In this document: piece by piece, positions 37,569 to 51,611 of the stretch
Layout of the letters: every line of letters begins with the position of its first letter
Position numbering within the stretch: the first letter of the stretch is position 1
Assembly (NCBI GenBank): GCA_947450545.1
Contig: CANFVU010000003.1
Location: 1-64,000 of the forward strand
Origin: Actinomycetota bacterium
Lineage (GTDB): Bacteria > Actinomycetota > Actinomycetes > Nanopelagicales > Nanopelagicaceae
Length of the DNA: 64,000 nucleotides
Direction: 5' to 3'
The notes under the pieces: model-generated
Told to the model about the DNA's origin: nothing
The model's database searches: none
Seen by the model: the letters and a program-made list of their open reading frames with translations, nothing else
Position numbers and translations under genes: made by a program

Positions 37569-39083
37569 TTATCGAATGAAGGTTGCGAAAGTTTGCGCAG
37601 TATTAAGAAGAAGCGAAGGAGCAACTCCAAGGACAATGGTCACAATTGCGCACACTGCGATAGCTATACGCGTCATAATCGATGGGATCACGACAGTCAC
37701 AGAGTCACTCTTAGGATCGGTGAAGAAGAGCATCACGACAACACGCAAGTAGAAGAAAGCGGTAATTGCTGAGGTAAGAACACCGACAACAACGACGACT
37801 GTATTTCCTGTTTCATAAGCGCCAGTAAAGAGTGAGAACTTTGCAATGAAGCCGCTGGTCAGCGGGATACCAGCAAAGCTCAATAGGAAGAGAGTAAAAA
37901 TAGAAGCTGTAAGTGGGGATTTCTTACCCAGCCCAACCCAACGATTCAAGTCAGTTACTTCACCGCTTGAATCGCGCACGAGAGTGATGACTCCAAAAGC
38001 GCCAAGCGTTGTGAATCCATAAGTTGCAAGATAGAACAGTGCACCTTTGAGTCCTGATGTGTTTAACGCAAGAACAGCAGCTAACAAGAAGCCAGCATGT
38101 GCGATAGAAGAGAATGCAAGCATGCGCTTTACATCTCGTTGTGCAATCGCAGCAACGCCACCCACAACCATCGTCAAAATTGCGATGGTGAGAATGATTG
38201 GCTTCCATTGCCATTCGGCAGGGCTGAATGCAACGTAGAAAATACGAAGAGTTGCGCCCATCGCAGCAATCTTTGTACAGGCTGCCATAAAGCCAGTGAT
38301 AGGAGTTGGGGCACCTTGGTAAACATCTGGAGTCCATGAGTGGAATGGAACTGCGCCAATTTTGAAGAGTAATCCAACTGAGAGAAAGACAATTCCGATC
38401 AAAAGGAATACATCGTTAGCTGCATTTGCAGAGATTGCAGATGCAATTCCATCTAATGTCATTGATCCTGAATACCCGTACAAGAACGCTGCTCCGAAGA
38501 GGAAGAATGCAGAGGAGAACGCTCCGAGAAGGAAATACTTCAACGCTGCTTCTTGTGAGAGAAGACGACGGCGACGAGAGAGCCCAGCCATCAGATACAA
38601 AGGCAGAGAGAGAACTTCAAGCGCAACGAAGAGAGTGATTAAGTCACTTGCTACAGGGAATAGAAGCATTCCACTTACTGCAAAGAGAGTGAGTGGGAAA
38701 ATTTCGGTTTGTTGCTTTCCAGCTTGAACAGCAGCCCGCTCATCCTCCGAGCCAGGAACTGCTGATGCTTGAGCTGCAAAGTTATCGGTATCTGCAATAA
38801 AGAGAATGGCGATAAAGGAGAGAATAAGAATCGTGCCTTGAATAAAGATTCCAACGCCATCGATTGCAACTGAATTAACTGCCGCAGTCTTAGAAGTTTG
38901 GCCGTGAATGCGCCATAAGAAAGCGAAAGCGAGAACAAGAGTTCCCAGCGCAATCGTTGTTTGAATCGCAGCGCGCGATCCCTTCTTCATGACTGCTTCG
39001 ACGAGAACGCCTAGGAGGGCGCCTCCAAGCACGATAAGAATTGGTGCTAATAACGCATATGAAAGTTGCGGTGCGATAAGCAT
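37569..39083 (-). CDS. nuoN: NADH-quinone oxidoreductase subunit N
   Basis: Proton-pumping subunit family, last gene of the nuo operon. Confidence 0.95.
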   Translation of the reverse strand: MLIAPQLSYALLAPILIVLGGALLGVLVEAVMKKGSRAAIQTTIALGTLVLAFAFLWRIHGQTSKTAAVNSVAIDGVGIFIQGTILILSFIAILFIADTDNFAAQASAVPGSEDERAAVQAGKQQTEIFPLTLFAVSGMLLFPVASDLITLFVALEVLSLPLYLMAGLSRRRRLLSQEAALKYFLLGAFSSAFFLFGAAFLYGYSGSMTLDGIASAISANAANDVFLLIGIVFLSVGLLFKIGAVPFHSWTPDVYQGAPTPITGFMAACTKIAAMGATLRIFYVAFSPAEWQWKPIILTIAILTMVVGGVAAIAQRDVKRMLAFSSIAHAGFLLAAVLALNTSGLKGALFYLATYGFTTLGAFGVITLVRDSSGEVTDLNRWVGLGKKSPLTASIFTLFLLSFAGIPLTSGFIAKFSLFTGAYETGNTVVVVVGVLTSAITAFFYLRVVVMLFFTDPKSDSVTVVIPSIMTRIAIAVCAIVTIVLGVAPSLLLNTAQTFATFIR

Positions 39084-40588
39084 TACTTACCTGCCTTTGG
39101 TTGTGGATCTTCGTAGCCAGCGTGTGTCATGACTTCATGTGAAGCTGGATTTAAGACATCGGTAATTGGCTTTGGGAAGAATCCAAAAATCACGAGGATT
39201 GCAATGACGGGAGCAATCGCAATTTTCTCGCGGAGATTTAAATCTGTGAGCGATTCATTTCCAGGAGTGGTTGGGCCATGCAGTGAACGTTGCACTGTAA
39301 GCAAGACATAAAGCGCTGCTAAAACAATTCCCGTGGTTCCAATAATTGCTGGGATTGGATAACGCGTGAATGTTCCAACCAGCACGAGGAATTCGCTGAC
39401 GAAACTTGAGAGGCCAGGAAGAGCTAACGCTGACATACCTGCAATGAAGAAGGACCATGCCATCACAGGAGTGACACGTTGTAGGCCGCCAAAGTCTTCA
39501 ATTGTGCTCGATCCGCGACGCGAAACCATCCACCCCGCAACCAAGAAGAGCGCAGCAGTCGAGAAGCCATGGTTCACCATGTAGAGCGATGCTCCGGTGA
39601 GACCTTGTGATGTCATCGCGAATATTCCAAGAGTGATGAATCCAAAGTGGCTGATGGATGTGAAGGCGATCAGGCCGTTGATATCGCGCTGGCCGATTGC
39701 CAAGAAAGCTCCGTAGAGAATTGAAATCAACGAAAGAACGATGATTGCTGGAGTAAAGGTGTGCGCAGCGTGTGGGAAGAGAGCAATACAGAAACGGATC
39801 ATTCCGTATGTGCCCACTTTATCCAGTACGCCAAGCAACAAAACAGATGTTGCAGGAGTAGCGGATTTAGCAGCTGTAGGAAGCCAAGTATGGAGAGGCC
39901 ACAACGGAGCTTTGATTGCAAAAGCAATGAAGAATCCTAGGAAGAGCAAGTTCTCGGTTGCGGAATCGATATGAAGTGATGACAACGCAGTCACGTCAAA
40001 AGTGGAGCCAATTTGGTTTGTGGCAATCACATAAGTTCCGATAACAGCTGCGAGCATTAAGAGTCCGCCGAGCAAGCTATAAAGCAAGAATTTCATGGCA
40101 GCTTGAGCGCGCTCTCCGCGACCATACCCACCAATAAGGAAATAAACAGGAATGAGCATCGCTTCAAAGATGACATAGAACAAGAAGACATCTGTTGCAG
40201 CAAAGACGCCCACCATCATGGTTTCAAGAACCAAAATCAAGGCGTAATACACACGTGGTGACCAACGACCATTTTCTGATTCATTCCATCCAGCAAGCAA
40301 CACAATGGGAACGAGCACAGTGGTCATCAAAATAAGAACGAGAGCAATACCATCGATTCCAACCGCGTATTTGATGCCAAAGGATGAAATCCAATTACGG
40401 GATTCGACAAATTGCATTGCAGAATTGCCGCGATCAAAACGAAGCGCCATTAGTATTGCAATCACTAGATCAACAACAGATACGCCGATCGCAAATTGCT
40501 TGATAAGTGTGGTTGAACCTTTTGGTAGCGCGAAGAGGCCGAGTACGCCAAGAAGCGGTACGAGCTCTAGAACTGTTACAAGACTCAT
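39083..40588 (-). CDS. nuoM: NADH-quinone oxidoreductase subunit M
   Basis: '[19 protein letters not shown]', '[17 protein letters not shown]'; start chosen at MSLVTV. Confidence 0.95.
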   Translation of the reverse strand: MSLVTVLELVPLLGVLGLFALPKGSTTLIKQFAIGVSVVDLVIAILMALRFDRGNSAMQFVESRNWISSFGIKYAVGIDGIALVLILMTTVLVPIVLLAGWNESENGRWSPRVYYALILVLETMMVGVFAATDVFLFYVIFEAMLIPVYFLIGGYGRGERAQAAMKFLLYSLLGGLLMLAAVIGTYVIATNQIGSTFDVTALSSLHIDSATENLLFLGFFIAFAIKAPLWPLHTWLPTAAKSATPATSVLLLGVLDKVGTYGMIRFCIALFPHAAHTFTPAIIVLSLISILYGAFLAIGQRDINGLIAFTSISHFGFITLGIFAMTSQGLTGASLYMVNHGFSTAALFLVAGWMVSRRGSSTIEDFGGLQRVTPVMAWSFFIAGMSALALPGLSSFVSEFLVLVGTFTRYPIPAIIGTTGIVLAALYVLLTVQRSLHGPTTPGNESLTDLNLREKIAIAPVIAILVIFGFFPKPITDVLNPASHEVMTHAGYEDPQPKAGK

Positions 40589-42471
40589 AGGGTCACCATC
40601 CAAATTGTTGTGAGGAGGGCTAAGACACCGACCACCATGATGAGTGCGTAGCTACGAACATAGCCATTTTGAATTTTACGAAGGTTGGTCGAACCAACTG
40701 CAATCGTGCCGCCAACACCACGAACTATGCCGTCAATAAATGATTTATCCATACCAACAAAGAAGCGTGTAAGTGCTTGACCTGGGCGTACAAGAACGCG
40801 ATCGTTGAAATCATCTTGTAGAAGGTCGCGACGAACGATACGAGTAAGCACGTTGCCTGCTGGTGCTTCGACTGGAACAGTGCGGTATTTAACGATTGCA
40901 ATGGCAACGCCTACTGCCACAACACCAAGAGCGAGAGCTGAAACTGTCATTGGGGCAAGAAGTGCTTCTCCTTCTTCTGCGCCACTTGCGTTCACAACAG
41001 GTTCGAGCCACTTTACAAGTGCGTGACCTGAATTAAAGAGGAATCCAGAGGCAATGGAGCCAACAGCAAGAATCACCATAGGAATCCACATGAGTGCTGG
41101 GGATTCGTGTGGGTGAGCTTCATCATCCCAACGCTTTGTACCAGTGAAAGTTAAAACAATGACGCGAGTCATGTAGAAAGCTGTTATCGCTGCACCGAGA
41201 AGCGCTGCTCCCCCGACGATGACGCCTTTGCTTCCGCCAATGTTGAAAGCAGTTTCAATAATTTTATCTTTTGAATAGAAACCTGCGAATGGTGGAACTC
41301 CAATGATCGCAAGGTATCCGAGACCAAATGTGACTGCAGTGATTGGCATGACTTTGCCGATTGCACCGTAACGACGCATATTTACTTCATCATTCATGCC
41401 ATGCATGACTGAACCAGCACCAAGGAACATTCCAGCTTTAAAGAATCCGTGAGTGAGCAGATGCATGATTGCAAATGCGTAACCAATTGGTCCGAGACCT
41501 GTTGCAAGAATCATGTAGCCGATTTGAGACATCGTGGAAGCAGCAAGTGCTTTCTTAATGTCATCTTTAGCTGTGCCTACGAGAGCTCCGAAGAGAAGTG
41601 TGATTGCACCAACTGCGATCACCATGTTCTGTGCGGTGTGGGATGCATCAAAAACAAAGTTGGAACGGGTGATGAGGTAAACGCCTGCTGTCACCATTGT
41701 TGCTGCGTGAATCAGAGCAGATACAGGAGTTGGGCCAGCCATCGCGTCGCCAAGCCATGATTGCAATGGGAATTGAGCAGATTTACCAGCAGCAGCCAAG
41801 AGGAGCATCGCGCCAAGGGCTGTTAATGCAGCTGTTGAGGCATGTGGAACGCCTTCTTTAACGCCAGCAAAGGAAACGCTTCCGAATTGTGCAAAGGCAA
41901 TCATGATTGCAAGGGATAAACCAATATCTCCAACGCGGTTGGCAACGAAGGCTTTTTTAGCTGCAACAGCATATGCAGGCTTCTGGTTCCAGAATCCAAT
42001 CAATAGATAGGAAGCAAGACCTACGCCTTCCCAACCAACATAAAGGTTGAGGTAGGAATCACCGAGCACCAAAAGAAGCATCGCTGCAACGAAAAGATTG
42101 AGGTAGGCGAAGAATCGACGACGATCGTGGTCGTGCGACATATAAGCAATGGAATAGATATGAATCAGTGTTCCAACTCCGGTAATGAGGAGTACGAAAC
42201 AGATTGAAAGTTGATCCAGGAGAAGTGAAGCGTGGACGTTAAATGATCCCACTGAAATCCAAGTAAAGAGATCTTGCGTTGCTGCTCGGGCATCTCCACT
42301 GCGAGAACGCATCGAGAAGAATTCGATTACAGCGATTGCAAACGTTGAGGCAGAGACGAGCGTTGCAACGTAATGGCCCCACTTGTCAGCAATACGACCC
42401 AAAAGAAGAAGGATTGCAGCACTTACCAAAGGCAGTGCGATGAGATAAACGAGATGTGACGATGTTGTCAT
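40585..42471 (-). CDS. nuoL: NADH-quinone oxidoreductase subunit L
   Basis: '[22 protein letters not shown]', '[21 protein letters not shown]'. Confidence 0.97.
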   Translation of the reverse strand: MTTSSHLVYLIALPLVSAAILLLLGRIADKWGHYVATLVSASTFAIAVIEFFSMRSRSGDARAATQDLFTWISVGSFNVHASLLLDQLSICFVLLITGVGTLIHIYSIAYMSHDHDRRRFFAYLNLFVAAMLLLVLGDSYLNLYVGWEGVGLASYLLIGFWNQKPAYAVAAKKAFVANRVGDIGLSLAIMIAFAQFGSVSFAGVKEGVPHASTAALTALGAMLLLAAAGKSAQFPLQSWLGDAMAGPTPVSALIHAATMVTAGVYLITRSNFVFDASHTAQNMVIAVGAITLLFGALVGTAKDDIKKALAASTMSQIGYMILATGLGPIGYAFAIMHLLTHGFFKAGMFLGAGSVMHGMNDEVNMRRYGAIGKVMPITAVTFGLGYLAIIGVPPFAGFYSKDKIIETAFNIGGSKGVIVGGAALLGAAITAFYMTRVIVLTFTGTKRWDDEAHPHESPALMWIPMVILAVGSIASGFLFNSGHALVKWLEPVVNASGAEEGEALLAPMTVSALALGVVAVGVAIAIVKYRTVPVEAPAGNVLTRIVRRDLLQDDFNDRVLVRPGQALTRFFVGMDKSFIDGIVRGVGGTIAVGSTNLRKIQNGYVRSYALIMVVGVLALLTTIWMVTL

Positions 42472-42473
42472 GG

Positions 42474-42773
42474 CTATCGCTTCAACAAACTAGCGTCATC
42501 AACAGACGCTGATCGACGGGAGCGATACATCGTGACGATAATCGCAAGGCCAACTACTACTTCACATGCCGCTACAACCATTGTGAAGAATGAAGCCACT
42601 TGGCCCACTAAATCACCGTTGACGCGAGAGAACGTTACAAATGCGAGGTTTGCTGCGTTGAGCATTAATTCAACGCACATAAAGACAACAATTGCGTTAC
42701 GGCGGACCACTACGCCCACTGCGCCAAGTGTGAAGAGAATGGCTGACAAGTAGAGGTAATTCGAGATATTCAT
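42474..42773 (-). CDS. nuoK: NADH-quinone oxidoreductase subunit K
   Basis: '[24 protein letters not shown]'. Confidence 0.96.
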   Translation of the reverse strand: MNISNYLYLSAILFTLGAVGVVVRRNAIVVFMCVELMLNAANLAFVTFSRVNGDLVGQVASFFTMVVAACEVVVGLAIIVTMYRSRRSASVDDASLLKR

Positions 42774-43571
42774 TTACTTCTCCTCCTCTTCAATTTTGTT
42801 CAGTTCAAAAGGCGTTGAGGAGATCATGTCGCCGCGCGCTTCCAAAACTCGCGAAACAGAAGCTTGAGCGGGAAGTCCATCTGGACCAAGAGCTGGGACA
42901 TCCACTGCATTGTGAAGTGCATAGATACCTGAGCCTGGCAATCCAGCTGCTGTTGCGAGTGAGTCGCCGCGGAAACGTGCGATAGAAAGATCGCGTTGAG
43001 AAGTACGTGACTTTACTTTCTGGCTATGAGCCAAAACCATCGCGCCGAGCGCTGCAGTAATCAATAGCGCAGAGACAACTTCGAAAGCCCATACATACTT
43101 TGTGAAAAGCTCGTTTGCTAGACCTTGAACGTTGCCATTGGCATTAATTGATTCAACGCCAGTCGCAGGGTGATTGAGAGTTGCGCGTCCAATGAGTGAA
43201 AGAAGAAGTCCGGCGATTCCAATTGCTGCAGTAATTGCAGCTGGGCGTTGGCCCTTAATATTTTCAACAAGTGAATCGGATGAATCCACACCCACGAGCA
43301 TCAAAATAAATAGGAAGAGCATCATCACTGCGCCGGTATAAACAACCACTTGGACGATTCCAAGGAAGAGCGCACCTTGTGCGATGTAGAAAATTGCCAA
43401 AGTAACCATGACCCAAGCAAGGAGAAGAGCTGAGTGAACAGCTTTCTTCACAAGCAACATTCCAAGTGCCGCTAAAACAGCGAGTGGTGCCAAGATCCAA
43501 AACTGAACTGCTTCTGGTGTTGCAGTATTGCCAATCTGCAGTTGAGCAGAGAGAGCGAAAATATTATGCAT
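42774..43571 (-). CDS. nuoJ: NADH-quinone oxidoreductase subunit J
   Basis: '[23 protein letters not shown]'. Confidence 0.95.
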   Translation of the reverse strand: MHNIFALSAQLQIGNTATPEAVQFWILAPLAVLAALGMLLVKKAVHSALLLAWVMVTLAIFYIAQGALFLGIVQVVVYTGAVMMLFLFILMLVGVDSSDSLVENIKGQRPAAITAAIGIAGLLLSLIGRATLNHPATGVESINANGNVQGLANELFTKYVWAFEVVSALLITAALGAMVLAHSQKVKSRTSQRDLSIARFRGDSLATAAGLPGSGIYALHNAVDVPALGPDGLPAQASVSRVLEARGDMISSTPFELNKIEEEEK

Positions 43572-44169
43572 CAGTCGCCTTCACTTCCTGAGAAGGATGG
43601 CTTCCTGTGACTTCACCCTTGTAATACGAGGTATCGGTTGTTCCTGGATACATTGGATGAGGAGGTTGGAGCATTCCTGAGCGAAGTGGTGCAAGTAAAT
43701 CTTCTTTTTCAAAGATCAATTTGCCGCGATTATTTTCAGCAAGTTCATATTCATTTGTCATTGTGAGCGCACGAGTTGGGCACGCTTCAATGCAAAGACC
43801 GCAGAAAATACAACGCAAGTAATTGATTTGATAAACCTTGCCGAAACGCTCACCTGGAGAATATTGAGCATCTGGAGTGTTATCGCCTGCTTCAACCAAG
43901 ATTGCATCTGCTGGACACGCCCATGCACAAAGTTCGCAACCAATACATTTTTCAAGGCCATCGTCATAACGGTTGAGTTGGTGGCGACCGTGGAAACGTT
44001 CAGCAACAGGTGGCTTCACTTCTGGGTATTGAATGGTTTCAACCTTTTTAAACATAGTCGCAAAGGTCAACCAGAAGCCCTTGAGCTGTGTAAAGAATGG
44101 TGCTGGAGATTGTTCAGGAATTTGCGTGCTCTGCTGAACCGCTTTCTCGACGCTGTAATCGTCAGCCAT
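43564..44169 (-). CDS. nuoI: NADH-quinone oxidoreductase subunit I
   Basis: Two 4Fe-4S motifs '[12 protein letters not shown]' and '[12 protein letters not shown]'. Confidence 0.97.
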   Translation of the reverse strand: MADDYSVEKAVQQSTQIPEQSPAPFFTQLKGFWLTFATMFKKVETIQYPEVKPPVAERFHGRHQLNRYDDGLEKCIGCELCAWACPADAILVEAGDNTPDAQYSPGERFGKVYQINYLRCIFCGLCIEACPTRALTMTNEYELAENNRGKLIFEKEDLLAPLRSGMLQPPHPMYPGTTDTSYYKGEVTGSHPSQEVKATDA

Positions 44170-45400
44170 GGATCTCCTCCGTGCCGTTATTGATGGATCC
44201 CGTTAAGGAAGGAACTGGGAATGATGGCGCAGGGAATGCTTTAAGAGATTCTGCATTCTCTTTCTTCGTCTTCTCTTTATTGCGTTCAAACAATGACGTC
44301 GCTGAGAAGATTAAGAGCAACACTCCGAATGTGAAAGCCACGATCACAAAACGAGAAGCTCCTTGTTGAGACAAAACTCGGAGAGTTGAAACAATCATGA
44401 TCCAGAGCAAGCTCACTGGAATAAGTACTTTCCAACCAAATTGCATGAATTGGTCGTAACGCAAACGAGGAAGCGTTCCGCGCAACCAAACAAAGAGGAA
44501 GAAGAAGAGAATAACTTTGGCGAAGAACCAGACCAAAGTGAACCATCCACCAAGCCATGCTTCGGTAAATCCAAGACCTGGGAGCGCGTGATAGCCGCCG
44601 AGGAAGAGGGTCGTTGCAAGAGCTGAAACTGAAACCATATTTACATATTCAGCTAAGAAGAAGAGCGCGAATTTCAGCGATGAATATTCAGTGTGGAATC
44701 CACCAACGAGTTCGCCTTCAGCTTCTGCAAGGTCGAATGGAGCGCGGTTTGTTTCACCCACCATTGAAATTACATAAATGATGAATGAAGGGAAGAGAAC
44801 AACACCAAACCACCATTTATCTTGCGCATCGATAATTGCTGAGGTCGACATCGATCCTGAATAGATAAAGACAGCGACGAGTGAAAGTCCCATTGCAACT
44901 TCATACGAAATAACTTGTGCGCTCGAGCGAAGTCCTCCAAGGAGAGGGTATGTCGAACCTGAAGACCAACCAGCAAGAACGATTCCGTAAACACCCACAG
45001 ATGCAATCGCAAGGACATAGAGAACACCAACGGGTAGATCAGTAAGTTGCATCGCTGTTGTGTGACCGAATAAATGAACTTTGCCTGTCATTGGAATGAC
45101 TGCGAAAGCCATGAAACATGTTGTTGCAGAGATGATTGGAGCAATGACGAAAACGATTCGATCTGCAGCCTTTGGAATGAGATCTTCTTTAAGAGCTAAT
45201 TTCACGCCATCAGCCAAGCTTTGAAGAAGTCCAAACTTTCCTACGCGGTTTGGTCCAACGCGGACTTGCATGCGAGCAACGATTCGACGTTCTGCCCAAA
45301 TAGAGAGAAGTGTGGCAACTACGCAAATGACGAAGATTAAGACGCCTTTAACAGCGATTAACCAACCTGGATCTGCACCAATAAGTTCTACAGTGCTCAT
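44162..45400 (-). CDS. nuoH: NADH-quinone oxidoreductase subunit H
   Basis: '[26 protein letters not shown]'; start at MSTVEL overlaps the nuoG stop. Confidence 0.96.
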   Translation of the reverse strand: MSTVELIGADPGWLIAVKGVLIFVICVVATLLSIWAERRIVARMQVRVGPNRVGKFGLLQSLADGVKLALKEDLIPKAADRIVFVIAPIISATTCFMAFAVIPMTGKVHLFGHTTAMQLTDLPVGVLYVLAIASVGVYGIVLAGWSSGSTYPLLGGLRSSAQVISYEVAMGLSLVAVFIYSGSMSTSAIIDAQDKWWFGVVLFPSFIIYVISMVGETNRAPFDLAEAEGELVGGFHTEYSSLKFALFFLAEYVNMVSVSALATTLFLGGYHALPGLGFTEAWLGGWFTLVWFFAKVILFFFLFVWLRGTLPRLRYDQFMQFGWKVLIPVSLLWIMIVSTLRVLSQQGASRFVIVAFTFGVLLLIFSATSLFERNKEKTKKENAESLKAFPAPSFPVPSLTGSINNGTEEIHG

Positions 45401-47715
45401 GCCTTCACCACCGTTACAAGACATCCTTCAGCGGCGCCAAAGGTGACGATTGTTTGTGAACCTTGAGAATTACGTGGAAGCCAGATGCTCTCATCTGAAA
45501 TTGCAGCGATCTGGGCTGGAACTGTGACGCTGCCACGATCTGTTGAAATCTTTAGATGGTCACCGTTCTTAACGCCAAGCGCATCCGCTCTCTTTGCAGA
45601 GATAACAGCAACAGTTGGGCGAGCAGTTCCAGCAAGATTTTCTTCTCCTGCTTGAAGTGAACCAAGGTCAATAAGTTGGCGCCATGATGTGAGGACAGCT
45701 TCATTTCCAGATACAGAAACTTTATTTGCAGAAGAAACAGAAGGCTTCGAAACTTTCGCGCCATCCCATGTTCCTAAAGATGCGAGTTCCTTTGCAGCCG
45801 ATGTTACAGATGGAAGAGCGATTGGCTTTTTCATCTCATCAGCAATCATTGAAAGGATACGAACATCGCTGCGGGTGAGAGCACCTTCGATTGCTTGATC
45901 AAAGTTACGTGCACGGCCTTCCCAATCGAGGAAAGTTCCAGCTTTCTCAGTAACTGCAGCCACAGGAAGAACAACATCAGCGATTGCAGTAACAGCGGAG
46001 TGCGAAATTTCAAGAGATACAACAAATGTGTTGAGCAATTGCCCGAGAGCGTCAGCAGAAATATCTGCAGGATCAACGCCACCGACCACTGCTGCTTCAA
46101 GTCCCCCAGGTGTGCTGAGCGAAGCAAGAATTTCAGAAGTTGAGAGACCGATATCTGTTGGGAGTGATTGCACACCCCATGCGCTCTGGATATCGACGCG
46201 AGCAGATGCATCTGAAACAGGACGACCTCCAGGAAGAAGGTTTCCGAGTGCGCCAGCGTGAAGAGCTCCACGTTCTCCTGAACGACGAGGAATCCAAGCA
46301 ATTTTCGCAGTGGTGTGGGCAGCGATTGCAGAGAGCAGACCAGGAACTTCTGCTGCGCGCTCGCCAACAAGCACAACTGACTTCTCCGTGAGGTTCTTTA
46401 CTTGATCAAATGAAGAGACGACGGTTGCATTGAGTTTTTCGCTACCGCGGCTAGCAAATGGAGCAACTGTTGTTACGGCAATGGAGCGCTTACGAACTTG
46501 CTTGTAAACGCGCAAGAAAACAATGGGTGATTCATCTTCTGGTTCAAAATTAACTAGAACAACATGATCAGCTTTATCAATATCCGTATACGTTGTTTGC
46601 AAGCTAACGGCAGTAGATGCAAGGAATGCTGCTTCTTCATCGGTATGAGGACGTGAGCGAAAATCGATGTTGTTGGTTCCAAGTGCAACACGTGCAAACT
46701 TTGAATACCCGTATGCGTCCTCGACTGTAACGCGACCACCGACGAGTACTCCTGCGCGCTTTCCAGCTAATCCAGCAGCTGCTTTTGCAAGCGCTTCTGG
46801 CCATGACGCTTCATGGAGTTCGCCATCTTCCCCGCGAACGAGAGGTGATGTAACGCGTTCTTTACTTGAAATATATTTAAATGCCCAACGACCTTTATCG
46901 CAGTTCCATTCTTCATTAACTGAAGCATCGTCACCAGCGAGACGACGAAGAGTTTTTCCTCGACGCACATCGGTACGTAGAGCACAACCAGCTGCGCAAT
47001 GTTCGCAAGCAGATGGAGTTGAAACTAAATCAAATGGGCGAGCACGGAAACGATATGAAGCACCAGTGAGTGCACCGACTGGGCAAATTTGAACAGTGTT
47101 TCCAGAGAAGTATGAGTTGAATGGATCCTTCTCATAAATACCAACTTGCTGGAGAGCTCCACGTTCATTCAAAGTAATGAATGGATCTCCTGCAATTTGT
47201 TCCGAGAAACGTGTGCAACGTGCACAAAGAACGCAACGTTCACGATCGAGCAAAACTTGAGAAGAGATATTGACTGGCTTTTCAAATGTGCGCTTTACGC
47301 CTGTGAAGCGAGATTCTGTGCGGCCTGTGCTCATCGCCTGGTTCTGAAGTGGGCATTCCCCACCTTTATCGCAGACTGGGCAATCAAGAGGGTGGTTAAT
47401 AAGCAACAACTCCATGATTCCTTTTTGCGCTTTTTCAGCAACAGGTGATGTGAGCTGTGTTTTAACAATCATGTTGGGTTCGACTGGAATTGTGCAAGAA
47501 GCTTGTGGCTTAGGGAAAGCACGACCGTTGATTTCAACATCCACCAAACATTGACGGCATGCGCCAGCTGGGGCAAGAAGTGGGTGGTCACAAAAACGTG
47601 GAATCTGAATTCCAAGCTTTTCAGCTGCGCGAATGATTAACGTTCCTTTTGGAACAGTAACTTCAAATCCGTCAATAACGACGGTAATCATCTCAACTGC
47701 TACATCAGTGGTCAT
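45397..47715 (-). CDS. nuoG: NADH-quinone oxidoreductase subunit G
   Basis: N-terminal 2Fe-2S 'CRQCLVDVE', '[17 protein letters not shown]', molybdopterin-type '[10 protein letters not shown]'. Confidence 0.96.
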   Translation of the reverse strand: MTTDVAVEMITVVIDGFEVTVPKGTLIIRAAEKLGIQIPRFCDHPLLAPAGACRQCLVDVEINGRAFPKPQASCTIPVEPNMIVKTQLTSPVAEKAQKGIMELLLINHPLDCPVCDKGGECPLQNQAMSTGRTESRFTGVKRTFEKPVNISSQVLLDRERCVLCARCTRFSEQIAGDPFITLNERGALQQVGIYEKDPFNSYFSGNTVQICPVGALTGASYRFRARPFDLVSTPSACEHCAAGCALRTDVRRGKTLRRLAGDDASVNEEWNCDKGRWAFKYISSKERVTSPLVRGEDGELHEASWPEALAKAAAGLAGKRAGVLVGGRVTVEDAYGYSKFARVALGTNNIDFRSRPHTDEEAAFLASTAVSLQTTYTDIDKADHVVLVNFEPEDESPIVFLRVYKQVRKRSIAVTTVAPFASRGSEKLNATVVSSFDQVKNLTEKSVVLVGERAAEVPGLLSAIAAHTTAKIAWIPRRSGERGALHAGALGNLLPGGRPVSDASARVDIQSAWGVQSLPTDIGLSTSEILASLSTPGGLEAAVVGGVDPADISADALGQLLNTFVVSLEISHSAVTAIADVVLPVAAVTEKAGTFLDWEGRARNFDQAIEGALTRSDVRILSMIADEMKKPIALPSVTSAAKELASLGTWDGAKVSKPSVSSANKVSVSGNEAVLTSWRQLIDLGSLQAGEENLAGTARPTVAVISAKRADALGVKNGDHLKISTDRGSVTVPAQIAAISDESIWLPRNSQGSQTIVTFGAAEGCLVTVVKA

Positions 47716-49013
47716 GCGCGTGCTCCTGCAAAGAGAGTTGAGGCGATTGGATCAAAAGGACAACTGCCGAGATCAAGGTGGCGTTGGTATTCCTCGCGGA
47801 AATATTTCATCGAAGAAACAATTGGGCTTGCTGCGCCATCTGCAAGTGCACAGAAAGAACGTCCAGCAATGTTGTCGACGATGTCGAGCAACTTATCAAG
47901 ATCTGCAGAAGTTCCACGACCAGCTTCGAGTTCCTTCAGAGCTTGTACCAACCACCACGTACCTTCGCGGCATGGTGTGCACTTTCCACATGATTCATGT
48001 TTGTAGAACTCAGTCCAACGAAGTACAGCGCGAACTACGCATGTTGTTTCATCAAAAATTTGAAGTGCTTTTGTTCCAAGCATTGAACCAGCAGCGCCAA
48101 CACCTTCGTAATCCAATGGAACATCGAGATGTTCTTGAGTAAACATTGGTGTAGATGATCCACCAGGTGTCCAAAACTTAAGAGTGTGGCCTTCGCGGAT
48201 TCCGCCAGCCATTTCAAGAAGTTCGCGAAGTGTGATGCCAAGAGGCGCTTCAAATTGGCCAGGATTTTTTACGTGTCCAGAGAGTGAGTACAACGTAAAG
48301 CCTTTGCTCTTCTCAGTTCCCATTGCTTGGAACCATTCGACTCCGTTTGCAACGATTGCTGGGACTGAAGCGATGGATTCAACGTTATTTACAACGGTTG
48401 GGCGAGCATAAAGTCCTGCAATAGCTGGGAATGGTGGGCGCAAACGAGGTTGGCCACGGAATCCTTCGAGGGAATCAAGAAGAGCTGTTTCTTCACCACA
48501 AATATATGCACCTGCACCGGCGTGAAGAACAAGCTCTAAATCAAAACCTTTGCCGTTTATATTTTTTCCAAGAAGTCCTGCTGCATACGCATCTTCAATC
48601 GCTTTTTGAACTCTGCGATAAACGTGTACAACTTCTCCACGAAGATAAATAAAAGCGTAGTTTGCGCGAATTGCATAAGAACCAATGATGATTCCCTCAA
48701 TTAAAGAATGTGGGTTCGCCATCAAAAGTGGCATGTCCTTACATGTACCTGGTTCTGATTCATCTGCATTCACAACGAGGTAATGATCTTTTCCATCATT
48801 CTGTGGGATAAAGCCCCACTTCATTCCGGTTGGGAAACCTGCGCCGCCACGACCACGGAGTCCAGAATCTTTAATGAGTTGAATAACTGCATCAGGCTCC
48901 ATGTCGAGAGCTTTCTTTACAGCGGCATATCCACCGTTACGACGATAACCCTCAAGAGTGAATGAATCAGCTTCATCCCAATGCGCGGAAAGAACGGGCT
49001 TAAGTTTGCTCAT
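47712..49013 (-). CDS. nuoF: NADH-quinone oxidoreductase subunit F
   Basis: '[16 protein letters not shown]', '[13 protein letters not shown]'. Confidence 0.97.
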   Translation of the reverse strand: MSKLKPVLSAHWDEADSFTLEGYRRNGGYAAVKKALDMEPDAVIQLIKDSGLRGRGGAGFPTGMKWGFIPQNDGKDHYLVVNADESEPGTCKDMPLLMANPHSLIEGIIIGSYAIRANYAFIYLRGEVVHVYRRVQKAIEDAYAAGLLGKNINGKGFDLELVLHAGAGAYICGEETALLDSLEGFRGQPRLRPPFPAIAGLYARPTVVNNVESIASVPAIVANGVEWFQAMGTEKSKGFTLYSLSGHVKNPGQFEAPLGITLRELLEMAGGIREGHTLKFWTPGGSSTPMFTQEHLDVPLDYEGVGAAGSMLGTKALQIFDETTCVVRAVLRWTEFYKHESCGKCTPCREGTWWLVQALKELEAGRGTSADLDKLLDIVDNIAGRSFCALADGAASPIVSSMKYFREEYQRHLDLGSCPFDPIASTLFAGARA

Positions 49014-49015
49014 GA

Positions 49016-49642
49016 TTACTTGCCCTCTTTCGATAACTTCAAACCAAGTTTGGAAGGTTCGCCAGCAGAAACACCTTCACCTGCAAGACCATCAGAGATT
49101 CCAGCAAGAACTGCTGAATTCTCTTTCCACGTGCGCAAAGTTTTTGGGCCACGGGTTGGGGCTGGTGGATTTCCATTTCGTGCACCATCAACAAGATCTT
49201 TAACGCTTTGAGGTGTTTGGTTATCAAAAAATTCCCAGTTGACCATTACGACAGGAGCAAAATCGCACGCAGCATTACATTCAATGCGTTCCAACGAAAC
49301 CTTGCCATCTTTCGTTACTTCATCATTTCCAATTCCAAGATGGTCAGAAACAGATTTGTAAATTTCATCTCCGCCCATGACGGCGCACAAGGTATTAATG
49401 CAAACACCTACGTGATATTCGCCTACAGGCTCACTCTTATATTGGGTATAAAAGGTAGATACAGCAGTCACTTCAGCAGTTGCGAGCTCTAGCTTTTGAG
49501 CGATTACTTCAATGCCCTCAGCGGTGACATAACCTTCGATTGCTTGAACAAAGTGAAGAAGAGGCATAATTGCAGAACGCTTGCGTGGATAGCGAGCGAT
49601 GATGGAATCCATAGTTGCAAGATTTTCAGATGAGTAAGCCAT
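49016..49642 (-). CDS. nuoE: NADH-quinone oxidoreductase subunit E
   Basis: Thioredoxin-like 2Fe-2S protein; 'VCINTLCAVMGGDEIY', 'ECNAACDFAPVVMVN'. Confidence 0.95.
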   Translation of the reverse strand: MAYSSENLATMDSIIARYPRKRSAIMPLLHFVQAIEGYVTAEGIEVIAQKLELATAEVTAVSTFYTQYKSEPVGEYHVGVCINTLCAVMGGDEIYKSVSDHLGIGNDEVTKDGKVSLERIECNAACDFAPVVMVNWEFFDNQTPQSVKDLVDGARNGNPPAPTRGPKTLRTWKENSAVLAGISDGLAGEGVSAGEPSKLGLKLSKEGK

Positions 49643-50976
49643 TAGCGATCAACCCCTCCCATAACAGGATCGATGGATGCAACAGCAGAAATAACGTCAG
49701 CAATCATGCCGCCTTCGCACATCGCTGCAGTGGATTGGAGATTGTTGAAGGAAGGTTCGCGGAAGTGAACACGATAAGGACGTGTTCCTCCATCAGAAAC
49801 GGTATGTACACCTGTCTCACCGCGAGGTGATTCAACGGATGCATACGCTTGACCAGCTGGAACTCGGAATCCTTCAGTCACAATCTTGAAGTGATGGATA
49901 AGTGCTTCCATTGATTCGCCCATAATTTCGCGAATGTGTGGAAGTGAGTTACCCATTCCATCTGCACCAACTGAAAGTTGAGCAGGCCAAGCAATTTTCT
50001 TATCTGCGACCATGACAGGTGCGCCATTGAGCTGATCCAACTTGTCGCAACATTGTTCAATGATGCGAAGTGATTGCTCGAGTTCGCCAAGTCGAACCAA
50101 GAAACGTCCATATGCATCGCACGTATCTGTTGTGATGACATCGAAATCGTAATTTTCGTATCCAGAATATGGCTGGGTCTTGCGCAAATCCCATGGCATT
50201 CCTGCTGCACGGAGAATTGGACCTGTAACTCCAAGAGTCATGCAACCAGCAAGATCGAGATATCCAATATCTTTTGTGCGTTTCATCCAAATTGAATTAC
50301 CCACCAAAAGAGTCTCGTTATCTTTGAAGCTCTTGCGCATATCGCGGCATGCTTCACGAATTCGGGAAACAGCATCTTGTGGAACATCCTGAGCAACTCC
50401 ACCTGGGCGGATATATGCCATATTCATTCGAAGACCTGAAACTTCTTCGAAGATATCAAGCACAGTTTCGCGATCGCGGAAAGCAAAGAAAATAGGTGTT
50501 AATGCGCCAAGCTCAAGGCCACCGGTTCCGAAGCAGACCATGTGAGATGAGATGCGGTTAAGTTCCATCATCATGACGCGAATAACTTGTGCACGTTCTG
50601 GAACTTGATCTGTGATTCCAAGTAATTTTTCAACTGATAGGCAGTAAGCAGTTTCGTTGAAAATCGGAGCCAAGTAATCCATGCGAGTTACATAAGTAAC
50701 GCCTTGAGTCCATGTGCGATATTCAGTGTTCTTTTCGATACCAGTGTGAAGGTACCCAATTGCACAACGAGCTTCTGTAATTGTTTCACCTTCAAGTTCA
50801 AGAATGAGGCGAAGTACTCCGTGAGTAGATGGGTGCTGTGGACCCATGTTGACGACAACGCGTTCTTCTTTCGTTGCACCAATCTCTGTCGCAAGTTCAT
50901 CCCAGTCGCCACCCGTTACAGAGTAAACGCGACCTTCAGTTGTTTCGCGAGCTGTTGCGTATGGATCAAAACTCAT
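49642..50976 (-). CDS. nuoD: NADH-quinone oxidoreductase subunit D
   Basis: '[22 protein letters not shown]', 'GYLHTGIEK'. Confidence 0.97.
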   Translation of the reverse strand: MSFDPYATARETTEGRVYSVTGGDWDELATEIGATKEERVVVNMGPQHPSTHGVLRLILELEGETITEARCAIGYLHTGIEKNTEYRTWTQGVTYVTRMDYLAPIFNETAYCLSVEKLLGITDQVPERAQVIRVMMMELNRISSHMVCFGTGGLELGALTPIFFAFRDRETVLDIFEEVSGLRMNMAYIRPGGVAQDVPQDAVSRIREACRDMRKSFKDNETLLVGNSIWMKRTKDIGYLDLAGCMTLGVTGPILRAAGMPWDLRKTQPYSGYENYDFDVITTDTCDAYGRFLVRLGELEQSLRIIEQCCDKLDQLNGAPVMVADKKIAWPAQLSVGADGMGNSLPHIREIMGESMEALIHHFKIVTEGFRVPAGQAYASVESPRGETGVHTVSDGGTRPYRVHFREPSFNNLQSTAAMCEGGMIADVISAVASIDPVMGGVDR

Positions 50977-51611
50977 CGATAACTCCTACGCTCGCTCGGT
51001 GCAGGGATAGTTGCACCTTGGAATTCAACCGGAATTCCACCAAGTGGATAATCCTTACGTTGTGGATGTCCCACCCAATCATCTGGCATCAAGATACGAG
51101 TCAAACCTGCATGGCCATCAAAAATAATTCCGAACATGTCAAAAGTTTCGCGTTCGTGCCAGTTATTCCCAGCCCACACTTCAGTGAGTGAAGGAATATG
51201 TGGATCGGATTCTGGAGCAGAAACTTCAAGGCGTAGACGACGATTGTGAGTCATGGAAAGCAATGGATAAACAGCGTGGAGTTCTCGACCAGTTTGATCT
51301 GGGTAATGAACGCCGCTCACGCCAAGGCACATTTCAAATTGAAGTTTTGGATTGTCGCGAAGAACGCGTGCAACTTCAACAAGCTTTTCGCGCTTTACAT
51401 GAAAAGTGAGCTCGCCATTCTGAATAACAACGCTCTCAATTGCATCATTGAATTCTGGGTATGCGCGTTCTAAATCATCAGCAACATCATCAAAATAGCT
51501 GCCATACGGGCGTTCTGCAGAGCCTGTAGATGCACCAGTGCGGACTAGGCCGCCGAAACCTGATGTATCGCCGGTACCTGAAACTCCGAACATTCCCTCA
51601 TCTGCACTCAT
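50973..51611 (-). CDS. nuoC: NADH-quinone oxidoreductase subunit C
   Basis: '[42 protein letters not shown]'. Confidence 0.97.
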   Translation of the reverse strand: MSADEGMFGVSGTGDTSGFGGLVRTGASTGSAERPYGSYFDDVADDLERAYPEFNDAIESVVIQNGELTFHVKREKLVEVARVLRDNPKLQFEMCLGVSGVHYPDQTGRELHAVYPLLSMTHNRRLRLEVSAPESDPHIPSLTEVWAGNNWHERETFDMFGIIFDGHAGLTRILMPDDWVGHPQRKDYPLGGIPVEFQGATIPAPSERRSYR